Positions 9,847 through 15,046 of a DNA stretch of 19,424 nt are shown here, one piece after another; positions within the stretch are counted from its first letter, which is position 1, and each line of letters starts with the position of its first letter. The stretch covers positions 1 through 19,424 of the forward strand of contig CAZAJY010000012.1 in the NCBI GenBank assembly GCA_964485905.1, in the 5' to 3' direction. Both the position numbers and the translations under genes were made by a program. Below the pieces are notes generated by a model, which was not told the origin of the DNA, searched no databases, and worked only from the letters and a program-made list of their open reading frames with translations. Origin of the DNA: CAIJXO01 sp964485905. Its GTDB lineage: Bacteria > Patescibacteriota > Minisyncoccia > Phycocordibacterales > GWA1-40-21.

Positions 9847-9855
9847 ATTATATCA
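9847..9855 (-). promoter_or_regulatory. Extended -10 promoter of the giant surface-protein gene
   Basis: TGATATAAT on the minus strand (TGn plus a perfect TATAAT) lies just after the prfB stop and about 21 bases before the giant gene's ATG. It suggests transcription independent of prfB. Confidence 0.6.
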
Positions 9856-9858
9856 CTA

Positions 9859-10725
9859 TTATAAAAATATTTCTACCCCACCATCAAGCACATCCTCCAC
9901 TTTAGCTGTTTCTACCCCAGAGCGGTGATCCTTTACCATTTTATAGGGATGTAAAACGTAAGAACGAATCTGATTTCCCCACTCAATTTCCATTGTTTTA
10001 CTAACATAAAGTCCTTGTTCTTTTTTCCTTTTTTCCTCTTCACGCCAAGCATATAATTTACCTTTCAAAATCTGAACGGCTTTTTCTTTATTTTGTGCTT
10101 GAGATCTCTGACTATCGGAATGAGCAGAAATATTGGTCGGTAAATGAACTACCCGGACGGCTGTTTCTCTTTTGTTGACATTCTGCCCGCCGGGACCACC
10201 CGCACGAGAATATTCTACTTTTAATTCTTCTTCGGGAATAACAATGTCAGCTGAATTTAATTTTTCAAATTTTGGAATAAATTCTACCAAAGCAAAAGAG
10301 GTGTGGCGTAAACCTTTAGCATTAAAAGGTGAGGTGCGCACCAGACGATGCACACCCGATTCGTTCTTAAGCAAACCGTAGGCTCCACGGCCATTTATTT
10401 CAATCGTGATATTTCTGAAACCGCCATGATCATTTTCATTTTGATGAATTATTTGATAGCCCCAATTTTTCTTAGCAAAAAATTTTAAATACATTTCCGA
10501 TAACATTCGAGCGAAATCTTCAGCATCAACTCCCCCCGCGCCGGCCAGAATAGTTAAAATAGCATCACCACTATCATATTTCCCTACCCCGGCAATCTCA
10601 GCTTTAAGGTCGGCGATTTCTTTGATCACGGCCTGAGCTCGATTTTTATCAGACCAAAAATCCACCGAGGACATTTCCATTTCCAACTCCTTTAATTTTT
10701 TATTTTGTTCTTCTTTTTCCGGCAT
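9859..10725 (-). CDS. prfB: Peptide chain release factor 2
   Basis: This 288-residue class I release factor should read UAA and UGA. Residues 132-134 are SPF, the RF2 stop-recognition tripeptide (RF1 has P-x-T), and GGQ at 179-181 is the peptidyl-tRNA hydrolysis motif within RAGGPGGQNVNK. It is shorter than the roughly 365 residues of E. coli RF2, mainly because the N-terminal helical domain is reduced. I see no CTT-TGA programmed frameshift near the start, so the usual RF2 autoregulation seems absent. The ATG at 10725 has no Shine-Dalgarno site. An internal AAGGAG before Met16/Met18 offers a shorter alternative start. It lies upstream of the giant gene and ftsEX. Confidence 0.95.
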   Translation of the reverse strand: MPEKEEQNKKLKELEMEMSSVDFWSDKNRAQAVIKEIADLKAEIAGVGKYDSGDAILTILAGAGGVDAEDFARMLSEMYLKFFAKKNWGYQIIHQNENDHGGFRNITIEINGRGAYGLLKNESGVHRLVRTSPFNAKGLRHTSFALVEFIPKFEKLNSADIVIPEEELKVEYSRAGGPGGQNVNKRETAVRVVHLPTNISAHSDSQRSQAQNKEKAVQILKGKLYAWREEEKRKKEQGLYVSKTMEIEWGNQIRSYVLHPYKMVKDHRSGVETAKVEDVLDGGVEIFL

Positions 10726-10737
10726 TTTGATTTTTTG

Positions 10738-10831
10738 TGGGACGAAAATTATTTCAAATTTTTCGTCGCGTAGGACCCACCCGTACTCGGGAAGGGTGAA
10801 GCGCGAATAATTTGGAATAATTTTCGTCCCA
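10738..10831 (-). repeat. Large inverted repeat between tRNA-Thr(CGU) and prfB
   Basis: The left arm (10738-10770) and right arm (10802-10831) are imperfect inverted copies that start with TGGGACGAAAATTATT and end with CGCG. The left arm also contains its own GACGAAAA/TTTTCGTC hairpin, and the 31-base centre has short G/C-rich palindromic bits. It could be a terminator for tRNA-Thr(CGU), a leader structure for prfB, or a palindromic mobile relic. Confidence 0.7.
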
Positions 10832-10840
10832 TTATTCCTG

Positions 10841-10911
10841 AGCCAAAGGTGAGAATCGAACTCACGTCTCTACTTTACGAAAGTAGTGTTCTGCCACTGA
10901 ACTAATTTGGC
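10841..10911 (-). tRNA. tRNA-Thr(CGU)
   Basis: Cloverleaf on the minus strand: acceptor GCCAAAT/CTTTGGC (last pair mismatched), D-stem GTTC/GAAC, anticodon stem CTACT/AGTAG with loop TTCGTAA (anticodon CGU), a 4-base variable loop, and T-stem GTGAG/CTCAC with a normal T-loop TTCGATT. The discriminator is T, as in the neighbouring tRNA-Thr(GGU). CCA is not encoded (TCAGG follows). Confidence 0.93.
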
Positions 10912-10920
10912 TTACCGTCT

Positions 10921-10926
10921 ACTTTA
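10921..10926 (-). promoter_or_regulatory. Probable -10 box of tRNA-Thr(CGU)
   Basis: TAAAGT, preceded by TGC (extended -10), ends 9 bases before the tRNA 5' end on the minus strand. It is divergent from the tRNA-Thr(GGU) promoter. Confidence 0.4.
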
Positions 10927-10936
10927 GCAAAAAATG

Positions 10937-10965
10937 TTGAAAAAATCTATGAAATAAGGTATTCT
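10937..10965 (+). promoter_or_regulatory. Promoter of the intron-containing tRNA-Thr(GGU)
   Basis: TTGAAA at 10937-10942 and TATTCT at 10960-10965 are spaced by exactly 17 bases. This places a start about 14 bases before the mature tRNA 5' end. Confidence 0.65.
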
Positions 10966-10986
10966 TATTGGGCATATTTAATATAT

Positions 10987-11247
10987 GCCGTTGTAGCTCA
11001 GTTGGTAGAGCACGTCATTGGTGGGTCGTAACCCCTGCCCATTCTAGCGGTAACGCTTTAATGAATCCCGAATCACGGTTAATATCCTAAGTGTAATCAC
11101 AAAGGACAAGACCGTAGCGCTCTAAAAGCGCTCGAACGACTGACAAGGGCTCCGATGTCCATCGGAGAAGATACAGTCTAGTCCTCTCGCAAGATGAGGT
11201 GTAAACGAATGACGAGGTCATCGGTTCAATCCCGATCAACGGCTCCA
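10987..11247 (+). tRNA. tRNA-Thr(GGU), interrupted by a group I intron
   Basis: The exons are 10987-11022 and 11208-11247. Joined, they give acceptor GCCGTTG/CAACGGC, D-stem GCTC/GAGC, anticodon stem CGTCA/TGACG with loop TTGGTAA (anticodon GGU), T-stem ATCGG/CCGAT, T-loop TTCAATC and discriminator T. CCA is encoded. The break lies between standard positions 36 and 37, immediately after the anticodon. The two tRNA-Thr genes are divergent, 75 bp apart. Confidence 0.93.
11023..11207 (+). ncRNA. Self-splicing group I intron (185 nt, no ORF)
   Basis: The 5' exon ends in U (...TTGGT) and the intron ends in G, as group I splicing requires. Conserved core elements are visible: an R-like TCGAACGACTGACAAG and an S-like AGATACAGTCTAGTCC forming P7. 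The stretch GGTAACGC near 11050 and TAATATCCTAAG look like P/Q-side elements. The P1 candidate pairs exon GGU with an internal GCC (U·G at the splice site) but has a mismatch. The small size and lack of an endonuclease imply a compact, probably vertically stable intron. The core is a manual reading; helix limits are not exact. Confidence 0.85.
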
Positions 11248-11262
11248 AAATCCATAAAAACT

Positions 11263-11300
11263 ATGAACGGCTCCCCGATGGCCATCGGGGAGCCGTTCAT
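11263..11300 (-). terminator. Perfect 38-nt palindrome, likely terminator of the cassette array
   Basis: The arms ATGAACGGCTCCCCGATGG and its exact complement meet at GGCC with no spacer. On the minus strand the hairpin is followed by AGTTTTTATGG, so it can end transcription coming out of the array. On the plus strand no T-run follows. The arm repeats the AACGGCTCC found at the 3' end of tRNA-Thr(GGU). Confidence 0.6.
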
Positions 11301-11305
11301 TCTAA

Positions 11306-11537
11306 GGGCGATGGACTCTCACATATATTTTTTTACTAAAAAATTATGCCGAGCCCGCCTCGTGTCGTCACACTCCGGCCTTAATACTTATTCCCAATAA
11401 GTATTAACCCTCGCATAATTTTTTATCGTCATAAAAAATTTGCTGGGCACCAGCTCCCCTATTTTTTCTACTGAAAAAATTTAGTTCCGCTGTCAGCACC
11501 CATACGTCCCGCAAACTAATGCGGGACTCGCCCGCAC
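11306..11537 (-). repeat. Structured repeat Y, copy 1
   Basis: On the minus strand it runs from GTGCGGGCGAG to CCATCGCCC. It holds, in order: a 7-bp hairpin GTCCCGC/GCGGGAC; the conserved GGGTGCTGA with stem CAGC/GCTG enclosing an ATTTTTTC/GAAAAAAT hairpin (loop TACT); GTGCCCAGC; a 9-bp A/T hairpin with loop TGACGA; a TTAATACTTAT/ATAAGTATTAA hairpin; a second TGACGA hairpin (GTG/CAC); and an A/T hairpin. Compared with copies 2 and 3, stems change in both arms. The last GCGC of the acceptor-like end is lost here (AAGGGCG). Confidence 0.85.
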
Positions 11538-11566
11538 AAAAATCACCCCCTTAGGGGTGATTATTT
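11538..11566 (-). terminator. Terminator hairpin between X1 and Y1
   Basis: On the minus strand ATCACCCC-TAAG-GGGGTGAT is followed by TTTTTG, directly after X1. The flanks GCCCGCGCAAA and TTTGTGCGGGC can also pair, extending the hairpin by 11 bp. Confidence 0.75.
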
Positions 11567-11664
11567 GCGCGGGCTAGTGGACGACATCAGAACTGGATTT
11601 GAGAAGAGAAACGATGCCACGGTGTATATTCCAGCACTTTACCCCACGGTCTAACTCACTATAT
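11567..11664 (-). repeat. Cassette-end repeat X, copy 1
   Basis: It follows the HD gene by 3 bases. On the minus strand it has the conserved words GGGGTAAA, GGAATATACACCG, GGCATCG, CAAATCCAGTTC, TGATGTCGTCCACTAG and CCGCGC. CATCG/TGATG and GTGG/CCAC can pair. This copy has no extra hairpin between AGTTC and TGATG. The terminal GCCCGCGC runs into a terminator. Confidence 0.88.
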
Positions 11665-11667
11665 CTG

Positions 11668-12237
11668 TTAGTTTTCTAAATGTAATAAATCTATTCTCAG
11701 TTGAGAAAGTAGCTTTGGAAATAATTTCCTACCCATATCTGTGGTAATTCTTTTTGGAAATTCATTTTCAAAGGTTTTTATAACATCAGCCCAACTCTGT
11801 ATTTCATACTTTTCTTGTATATGTTCAACACAAAGTTTACTTAAATTATCAGCATCAACAATTATCGCTTCATCTTCAAGAGCTGACCTACGTTTATCAG
11901 CTGAATCCACTAGTCGCTTTACAGTGTCAATCTCACTTTTAGTAAAATCTAGCTCAGCAAGGATTTTTTGAATCATTTTTGGGGAATTTTCATTAGCCAA
12001 AGGTTCAAGTTTAATCATCTCATCAAAGTTTATTTTCCCTTTCGGAGCTACCCCAGACCAGCCTATGTCGTGTATATACGCTGAAGTTATTATCAAACCT
12101 AAGTCATCACGTCCCTTTCCAAGTCTTTTGACCCATTCAACTACTCTTAATGCGTGTTCCCAGTCTCCAGCTCTCGCCGTGTCAAAATAAGGTTTAGCAA
12201 TCTTAATTATTCTTATTTCGTTAGTATAATTTCTCAT
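11668..12237 (-). CDS. HD-domain metal-dependent phosphohydrolase
   Basis: This 189-residue protein has HD-superfamily metal ligands: H28 (DWEHAL), H56-D57 (AYIHDIGW) and a late aspartate in VDADNL (128-130). Such proteins hydrolyse phosphate esters, often of nucleotides; the substrate cannot be told here. It lies 14 bases after the tRNA-binding-domain gene, so the two form one cassette, and X1 begins 3 bases after its stop. No Shine-Dalgarno site is evident, so translation may depend on readthrough from the upstream gene. Confidence 0.85.
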   Translation of the reverse strand: MRNYTNEIRIIKIAKPYFDTARAGDWEHALRVVEWVKRLGKGRDDLGLIITSAYIHDIGWSGVAPKGKINFDEMIKLEPLANENSPKMIQKILAELDFTKSEIDTVKRLVDSADKRRSALEDEAIIVDADNLSKLCVEHIQEKYEIQSWADVIKTFENEFPKRITTDMGRKLFPKLLSQLRIDLLHLEN

Positions 12238-12251
12238 TTATTTTATTAAAG

Positions 12252-12593
12252 CTAAAAAACCTCAGCGCCTAGTTCTACATCCTGTTCAGGTTTTAAAAAA
12301 ATAGTTTCCCCTTTGAAGTTTTGAACACCTAAAATTAAGACCTCTGATATTTCAGGTCCCATCTTTTTAGCTTCAAAATTCACGATTCCAATGACTTGTT
12401 TATTCGTTAAGAACTCTTTTGTATAATTCCGATATGCCCCACAAGATTTTTTTACTCCAATTTCTGAACCAAAATCTACCGTCAGGCGATAAGTCGGCTT
12501 CTTTGTTTGTGAGTCTTCTACCTTGATTATCTTTCCAACCCTAATATCTAAAGCTGAAAAGTTTGAGTAGTCAGATTTTGATTTTATGCTCAT
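12252..12593 (-). CDS. tRNA-binding-domain (CsaA/EMAP-II-like) protein
   Basis: This 113-residue protein is a single OB-fold of the tRNA_bind family, as in CsaA and the C-terminal extension of bacterial methionyl-tRNA synthetase. The marks are FSALDIRVGKIIKVED (about 12-27), then VDFGSEIGVKKSCGAY and the closing VLILGVQNFKGETIFLKPEQDVELGAEVF. CsaA-like proteins bind tRNA and have been called export chaperones. It is the first gene of a cassette with the HD hydrolase. TATATT ends 6 bases before its ATG, so the mRNA is likely leaderless. Confidence 0.88.
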   Translation of the reverse strand: MSIKSKSDYSNFSALDIRVGKIIKVEDSQTKKPTYRLTVDFGSEIGVKKSCGAYRNYTKEFLTNKQVIGIVNFEAKKMGPEISEVLILGVQNFKGETIFLKPEQDVELGAEVF

Positions 12594-12599
12594 TTAATA

Positions 12600-12605
12600 A
12601 ATATA
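12600..12605 (-). promoter_or_regulatory. -10 box of the tRNA-binding-protein cassette
   Basis: TATATT ends 6 bases before the ATG, with no room for a Shine-Dalgarno site. Confidence 0.45.
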
Positions 12606-12644
12606 GCAAAATAAATCTAAAAGTTCTACCGTCCCTTCTCTTGC

Positions 12645-12676
12645 AAAAAACAGCCCTTATACAGAGCTGTTTTTTC
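12645..12676 (-). terminator. Intrinsic terminator after X2
   Basis: On the minus strand AAAAAACAGC pairs with GCTGTTTTTT across an 11-12-base loop, directly after the CCGCGC end of X2. It takes the place that Z or the Y-side hairpin holds in other cassettes. Confidence 0.75.
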
Positions 12677-12679
12677 CTA

Positions 12680-12806
12680 GCGCGGACTAGTGGACGACAT
12701 CACCGTGTCCCGCGTAGCTTTAGCGAAGTGGGAGAACTGGATTTGAGAGGAGAAATGATGCGACGGTGTATATTCCAACATTTTACCCTACACTAGAAAC
12801 CACTAT
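12680..12806 (-). repeat. Cassette-end repeat X, copy 2
   Basis: It starts 3 bases after the Nudix stop. The core words are as in the other copies, and CTAGTG/CACTAG pair to close the element. Between CCAGTTC and TGATG it carries an extra hairpin (12705-12734) with GTAGCTTTAGCGAAG, which is also present in Y3. Confidence 0.88.
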
Positions 12807-12809
12807 ACT

Positions 12810-13370
12810 TTAATCTAATAAGAGTTTCGTAGCATCCTTAAGTATATCTAACATATCTTTCTGCAAAATAAGCGGAATAAATTTCTTTTTATCTATTTCC
12901 GAGAGATTAGACAGGTCATCAATTTTCCACGCTTCAAAACCCTCTGCCTTACCATTTTCAACTTGTAAGACACTTATTGGTCCATCATAAAGATAGGCAT
13001 ATTGGCTACGAATAGTGTTATTTATCTTTTTAGTATCCTCATCCACACTTCTTTTTTTCATCTTTCTAAGAAAGACTAACTTAGTTAGGTCTATATCTAT
13101 ACCTGTTTCCTCCTTACATTCTTTAATAGCTGTATCTTCATAAGACATTGTTGGGTCAACGTGCCCACCAACCGTAGCATCTAGCTTGTCAGGATAGGTA
13201 TCCTTATCTTTTGCTCTATGTTGAAAAATAATCTCTCCTTTGGGAGTTAGAAACCAGATATGTATTTCCCGATGAAGAAGTCCTTTACTATGAACGACAT
13301 CTCGGTCTTCAAGACCGATAACAATATCGTCCTCATTTATTACCTCAAGTTTTTGCTTATTTTCATTCAT
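12810..13370 (-). CDS. Nudix hydrolase (IPP isomerase-like subfamily)
   Basis: This 186-residue protein has a Nudix box at about 68-92 (GGHVDPTMSYEDTAIKEC-KEETGI). The KEC..EE core stands where REUxEE is usual, so the first arginine is lysine. The start (LEVINEDDIVIGLEDRDVVHSKGLLHR) is typical of the isopentenyl-diphosphate-isomerase-like Nudix group, many of which are nucleoside-diphosphate-X hydrolases of unknown substrate. Its ATG overlaps the stop of the previous gene (ATGA), so translation is coupled. The two-gene cassette ends 3 bases before X2. Confidence 0.92.
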   Translation of the reverse strand: MNENKQKLEVINEDDIVIGLEDRDVVHSKGLLHREIHIWFLTPKGEIIFQHRAKDKDTYPDKLDATVGGHVDPTMSYEDTAIKECKEETGIDIDLTKLVFLRKMKKRSVDEDTKKINNTIRSQYAYLYDGPISVLQVENGKAEGFEAWKIDDLSNLSEIDKKKFIPLILQKDMLDILKDATKLLLD

Positions 13371-13813
13371 TTTATTTTACTTAAATCACCATTCAAAATA
13401 ATAGGGTCCATACCACAAACTTCTTCCTGATAATTTGTTTCTGGGATAGAATTAAGTAAATATACCACTTTATTAAGATAAAAAGCCACACCGATTTCTA
13501 AAAAAGTATTAGCACCAATGTAATTAGGGATGTCATTTTTTGTATAATTTAATATCAAAACGGCATCAGCCCACGCAACTTTATCAAAGTGCTTCTTCAT
13601 TGCTTCTTTTTTCCTTTTATTAACCCATTCTGTATTTAATCCAACACTACTTTTCCTAATATCATAAAATTTCTTAACTGAAATCATCCCGCCTTTATCG
13701 TCCTCAACCTCAATAGGAGGAAGGTCAACGTTATGACCCAAGGTATTTAATTTTTCCTTTATTTTTTGCATTTCATCATAAAAAGCAATACTTCCACAAA
13801 TTGTTATTTTCAT
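13367..13813 (-). CDS. Nucleoside 2-deoxyribosyltransferase-like protein
   Basis: This 148-residue protein has the Rossmann-like start MKITICGSIAFYDEMQKIKEKLNTLGHNV, an internal WADAVLILNY and later NTFLEIGVAFYLNKVVYLL. That matches the nucleoside 2-deoxyribosyltransferase superfamily, where the aspartate after WA and the glutamate of the FLEIG segment line the active site. Members cleave or transfer N-glycosidic bonds of deoxynucleotides, but many are uncharacterised. It is translationally coupled to the Nudix gene, which hints at joint nucleotide clean-up. An extended -10 (TGATAGACT) ends 6 bases before the ATG. Confidence 0.75.
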   Translation of the reverse strand: MKITICGSIAFYDEMQKIKEKLNTLGHNVDLPPIEVEDDKGGMISVKKFYDIRKSSVGLNTEWVNKRKKEAMKKHFDKVAWADAVLILNYTKNDIPNYIGANTFLEIGVAFYLNKVVYLLNSIPETNYQEEVCGMDPIILNGDLSKIK

Positions 13814-13819
13814 ATCAAC

Positions 13820-13828
13820 AGTCTATCA
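13820..13828 (-). promoter_or_regulatory. Extended -10 of the deoxyribosyltransferase-Nudix cassette
   Basis: TGATAGACT on the minus strand, 6 bases before the ATG and 3 bases after repeat Z1. The mRNA would be leaderless. Confidence 0.45.
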
Positions 13829-13831
13829 AAG

Positions 13832-13883
13832 TAGAACCAAAAAATCCATATGGTTAATGGATTTAATGGCAAAAATTCCAACA
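13832..13883 (-). repeat. Repeat Z, copy 1 (terminator plus promoter-upstream segment)
   Basis: Minus-strand TGTTGGAA...GGTTCTA, nearly identical to 16976-17027 and 18416-18467. It contains AAATCCAT-TAACCAT-ATGGATTTTTT, an intrinsic terminator for the transcript ending in X3, and abuts the next gene's -10 box. Confidence 0.88.
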
Positions 13884-13999
13884 GCGCGGACTAGTGGACG
13901 ACATCAGCCTGCCCGCCTATGGAGGGAACTGGATTTGAGAGAAGAAATAATGCCACGGTTTATATTCCGACATTTTACCCTACACTAGAAACCACTATA
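13884..13999 (-). repeat. Cassette-end repeat X, copy 3
   Basis: It shares the conserved core. CATTA replaces CATCA but still pairs with TGATG through a G·U. The extra hairpin between CCAGTT and TGATG is CCTCC-ATAGGCGGGCAGG, as in copy 5. The CTAGTG/CACTAG closing stem is present. Confidence 0.88.
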
Positions 14000-14010
14000 T
14001 AATTTTGTAA

Positions 14011-14046
14011 AAGAAAAAAGCGTTGGGTGTATTGCAACCCAACGCT
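14011..14046 (-). terminator. Intrinsic terminator of the small-protein pair
   Basis: On the minus strand AGCGTTGGGT pairs with ACCCAACGCT across an 8-base loop, followed by TTTTTTCTTTT. It begins at the last base of the stop codon and precedes X3, so this cassette stops transcription before X, unlike the AT-rich cassettes. Confidence 0.85.
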
Positions 14047-14312
14047 CAAGCGGCCTTATCCAACTCTTGAGAAGATTTTTCCTCCTTTTCTATCTCCTCC
14101 TTAATCTCCCGCATTATTCTCTCTTCCTCATCTGGGTCTATTGGACAACCATCGTGATATCTCTTGACGAACAAATGTTTGCTATAAACCCAGACTTCTC
14201 CCCAATAAGGGTCGCCAGCAAATATCGGAATCTCGCATCTAAGACAACAACTGTAAGTCTTATCTGCAACTCTCCGATAAGTGCGAAGGCACCTAGCGAT
14301 TGGTGACTTCAT
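14046..14312 (-). CDS. Small Cys/His-rich protein, possible zinc-binding
   Basis: This 88-residue protein is of no family I can name. Residues about 22-25 (CLRC, with another Cys before) and a later H-x-x-C (YHDGCP, about 53-58) could hold one zinc ion. The C-terminal third is a charged helix (EEERIMREIKEEIEKEEK). The start overlaps the stop of the upstream gene (ATGA), so the two are translationally coupled. GC content is higher than in the neighbouring leaderless genes. Confidence 0.7.
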   Translation of the reverse strand: MKSPIARCLRTYRRVADKTYSCCLRCEIPIFAGDPYWGEVWVYSKHLFVKRYHDGCPIDPDEEERIMREIKEEIEKEEKSSQELDKAA

Positions 14313-14506
14313 CTACCATACCTCGCTTTTCTGTAGCTTAGCTTGGCCTTGCGTGGCTTAATTTCCTCAATCCTCGCTTGCAGTTGCCTTATGCAAGATG
14401 AAATCATCACCCTGCCCCTTGAAGCATTGTATGTCAGATGTGCGGCATTCATAACCGCATCAGCCATATCAACACCAAAAGCTTCAGCTCTTGTTTTTTC
14501 TTTCAT
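14309..14506 (-). CDS. Small basic protein of unknown function
   Basis: This 65-residue protein begins MKEKTRAEAFGVDMADAVMNAAH and ends in the basic KPRKAKLSYRKARYGR. I do not recognise it. The ATG at 14506 was chosen because AAGGAG lies 6 bases upstream, a rare clear Shine-Dalgarno site in this window; a longer reading would start at a TTG 18 bases upstream. It is coupled to the Cys/His-rich gene. The site, terminator and GC-richer codons suggest another origin than the leaderless genes. Confidence 0.65.
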   Translation of the reverse strand: MKEKTRAEAFGVDMADAVMNAAHLTYNASRGRVMISSCIRQLQARIEEIKPRKAKLSYRKARYGR

Positions 14507-14579
14507 CCCTTTCTCCTTACTCAAAGCGTTTAGACCTGTTCCACTTATTAAGCTACTCTTTTTTACAAAAAATGCAAAT

Positions 14580-14815
14580 GCGCGGGCGATGGACTCTCAC
14601 ATATATTTTTTTACTAAAAAATTATGCCGAGCCCGCCTCGTGTCGTCACACTCCGGCCTTAATACTTATTCCCAATAAGTATTAACCCTCGCATAAATTT
14701 TTGTCGTCACAAAAATTTTGCTGGGCACCGCCTCGCTCCCAGATTTACTAATCTGGGTCCCGCTCCGGCGTCAGCACCCATACGAAAGTGCTACATAACA
14801 CTTTCTCGCCCGCAC
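14580..14815 (-). repeat. Structured repeat Y, copy 2
   Basis: The most complete Y copy. Its ends on the minus strand are GTGCGGGCGAG and CCATCGCCCGCGC, which pair. Compared with Y1, the first hairpin is GAAAGTG/CACTTTC (same 7-bp stem and 8-base loop size, different bases), the CAGC/GCTG stem is CGCC/GGCG, and the inner hairpin is CCCAGATT/AATCTGGG with the same TACT loop. The closing pair of the TGACGA hairpin is G-C instead of A-T. It lies between X4 and the small-protein pair; no promoter is obvious. Confidence 0.87.
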
Positions 14816-14844
14816 AAAAATCACCCCCTTAGGGGTGATTGTTT
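14816..14844 (-). terminator. Terminator hairpin between X4 and Y2
   Basis: Minus-strand ATCACCCC-TAAG-GGGGTGAT plus TTTTTG, the same as after X1. The flanking CCGCGCAAA/TTTGTGCGG can extend it. Confidence 0.75.
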
Positions 14845-14942
14845 GCGCGGACTAGTGGACGACATCAGAACTGGATTTGAGAAGAGAAATGATGCCACGG
14901 TGTATATACCGGCTCTTTACCCTACACCAGAAACCACTATAT
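14845..14942 (-). repeat. Cassette-end repeat X, copy 4
   Basis: A short form without the extra hairpin, like copy 1. The closing stem is CTGGTG/CACTAG, with one G·U. It follows the porin gene's terminator rather than directly following a stop codon. Confidence 0.88.
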
Positions 14943-14956
14943 AATTATTGAAATAG

Positions 14957-14990
14957 CAAAAAGGGCTGTGATACTTGCGTATCACAGCCC
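14957..14990 (-). terminator. Intrinsic terminator of the porin-like gene
   Basis: On the minus strand GGGCTGTGATAC pairs with GTATCACAGCCC across a 4-base loop and is followed by TTTTTGC. It is a strong classical terminator, about 57 bases after the stop. Confidence 0.88.
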
Positions 14991-15046
14991 CTGCCCTTTC
15001 TACCTATTTTCGATTTTGTACTTTTTACTTCTCCAGAATCATCCGG

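Noticed and set aside
9859..10760. Programmed +1 frameshift in prfB
   Set aside because: No CTT-TGA site with an upstream SD was found near the start; the frame is continuous from an ATG.
14580..14815. Y as a guanidine-II (mini-ykkC) riboswitch because of two hairpins with ACGA in the loop
   Set aside because: The closing-pair covariation supports a six-base TGACGA loop, not an ACGR tetraloop; Y3 has only one such hairpin, and no guanidine-related gene follows.
14580..14815. Y as a group II intron because it starts GTGCG
   Set aside because: No domain V-like hairpin, no reverse transcriptase and no AY end at a gene interruption.
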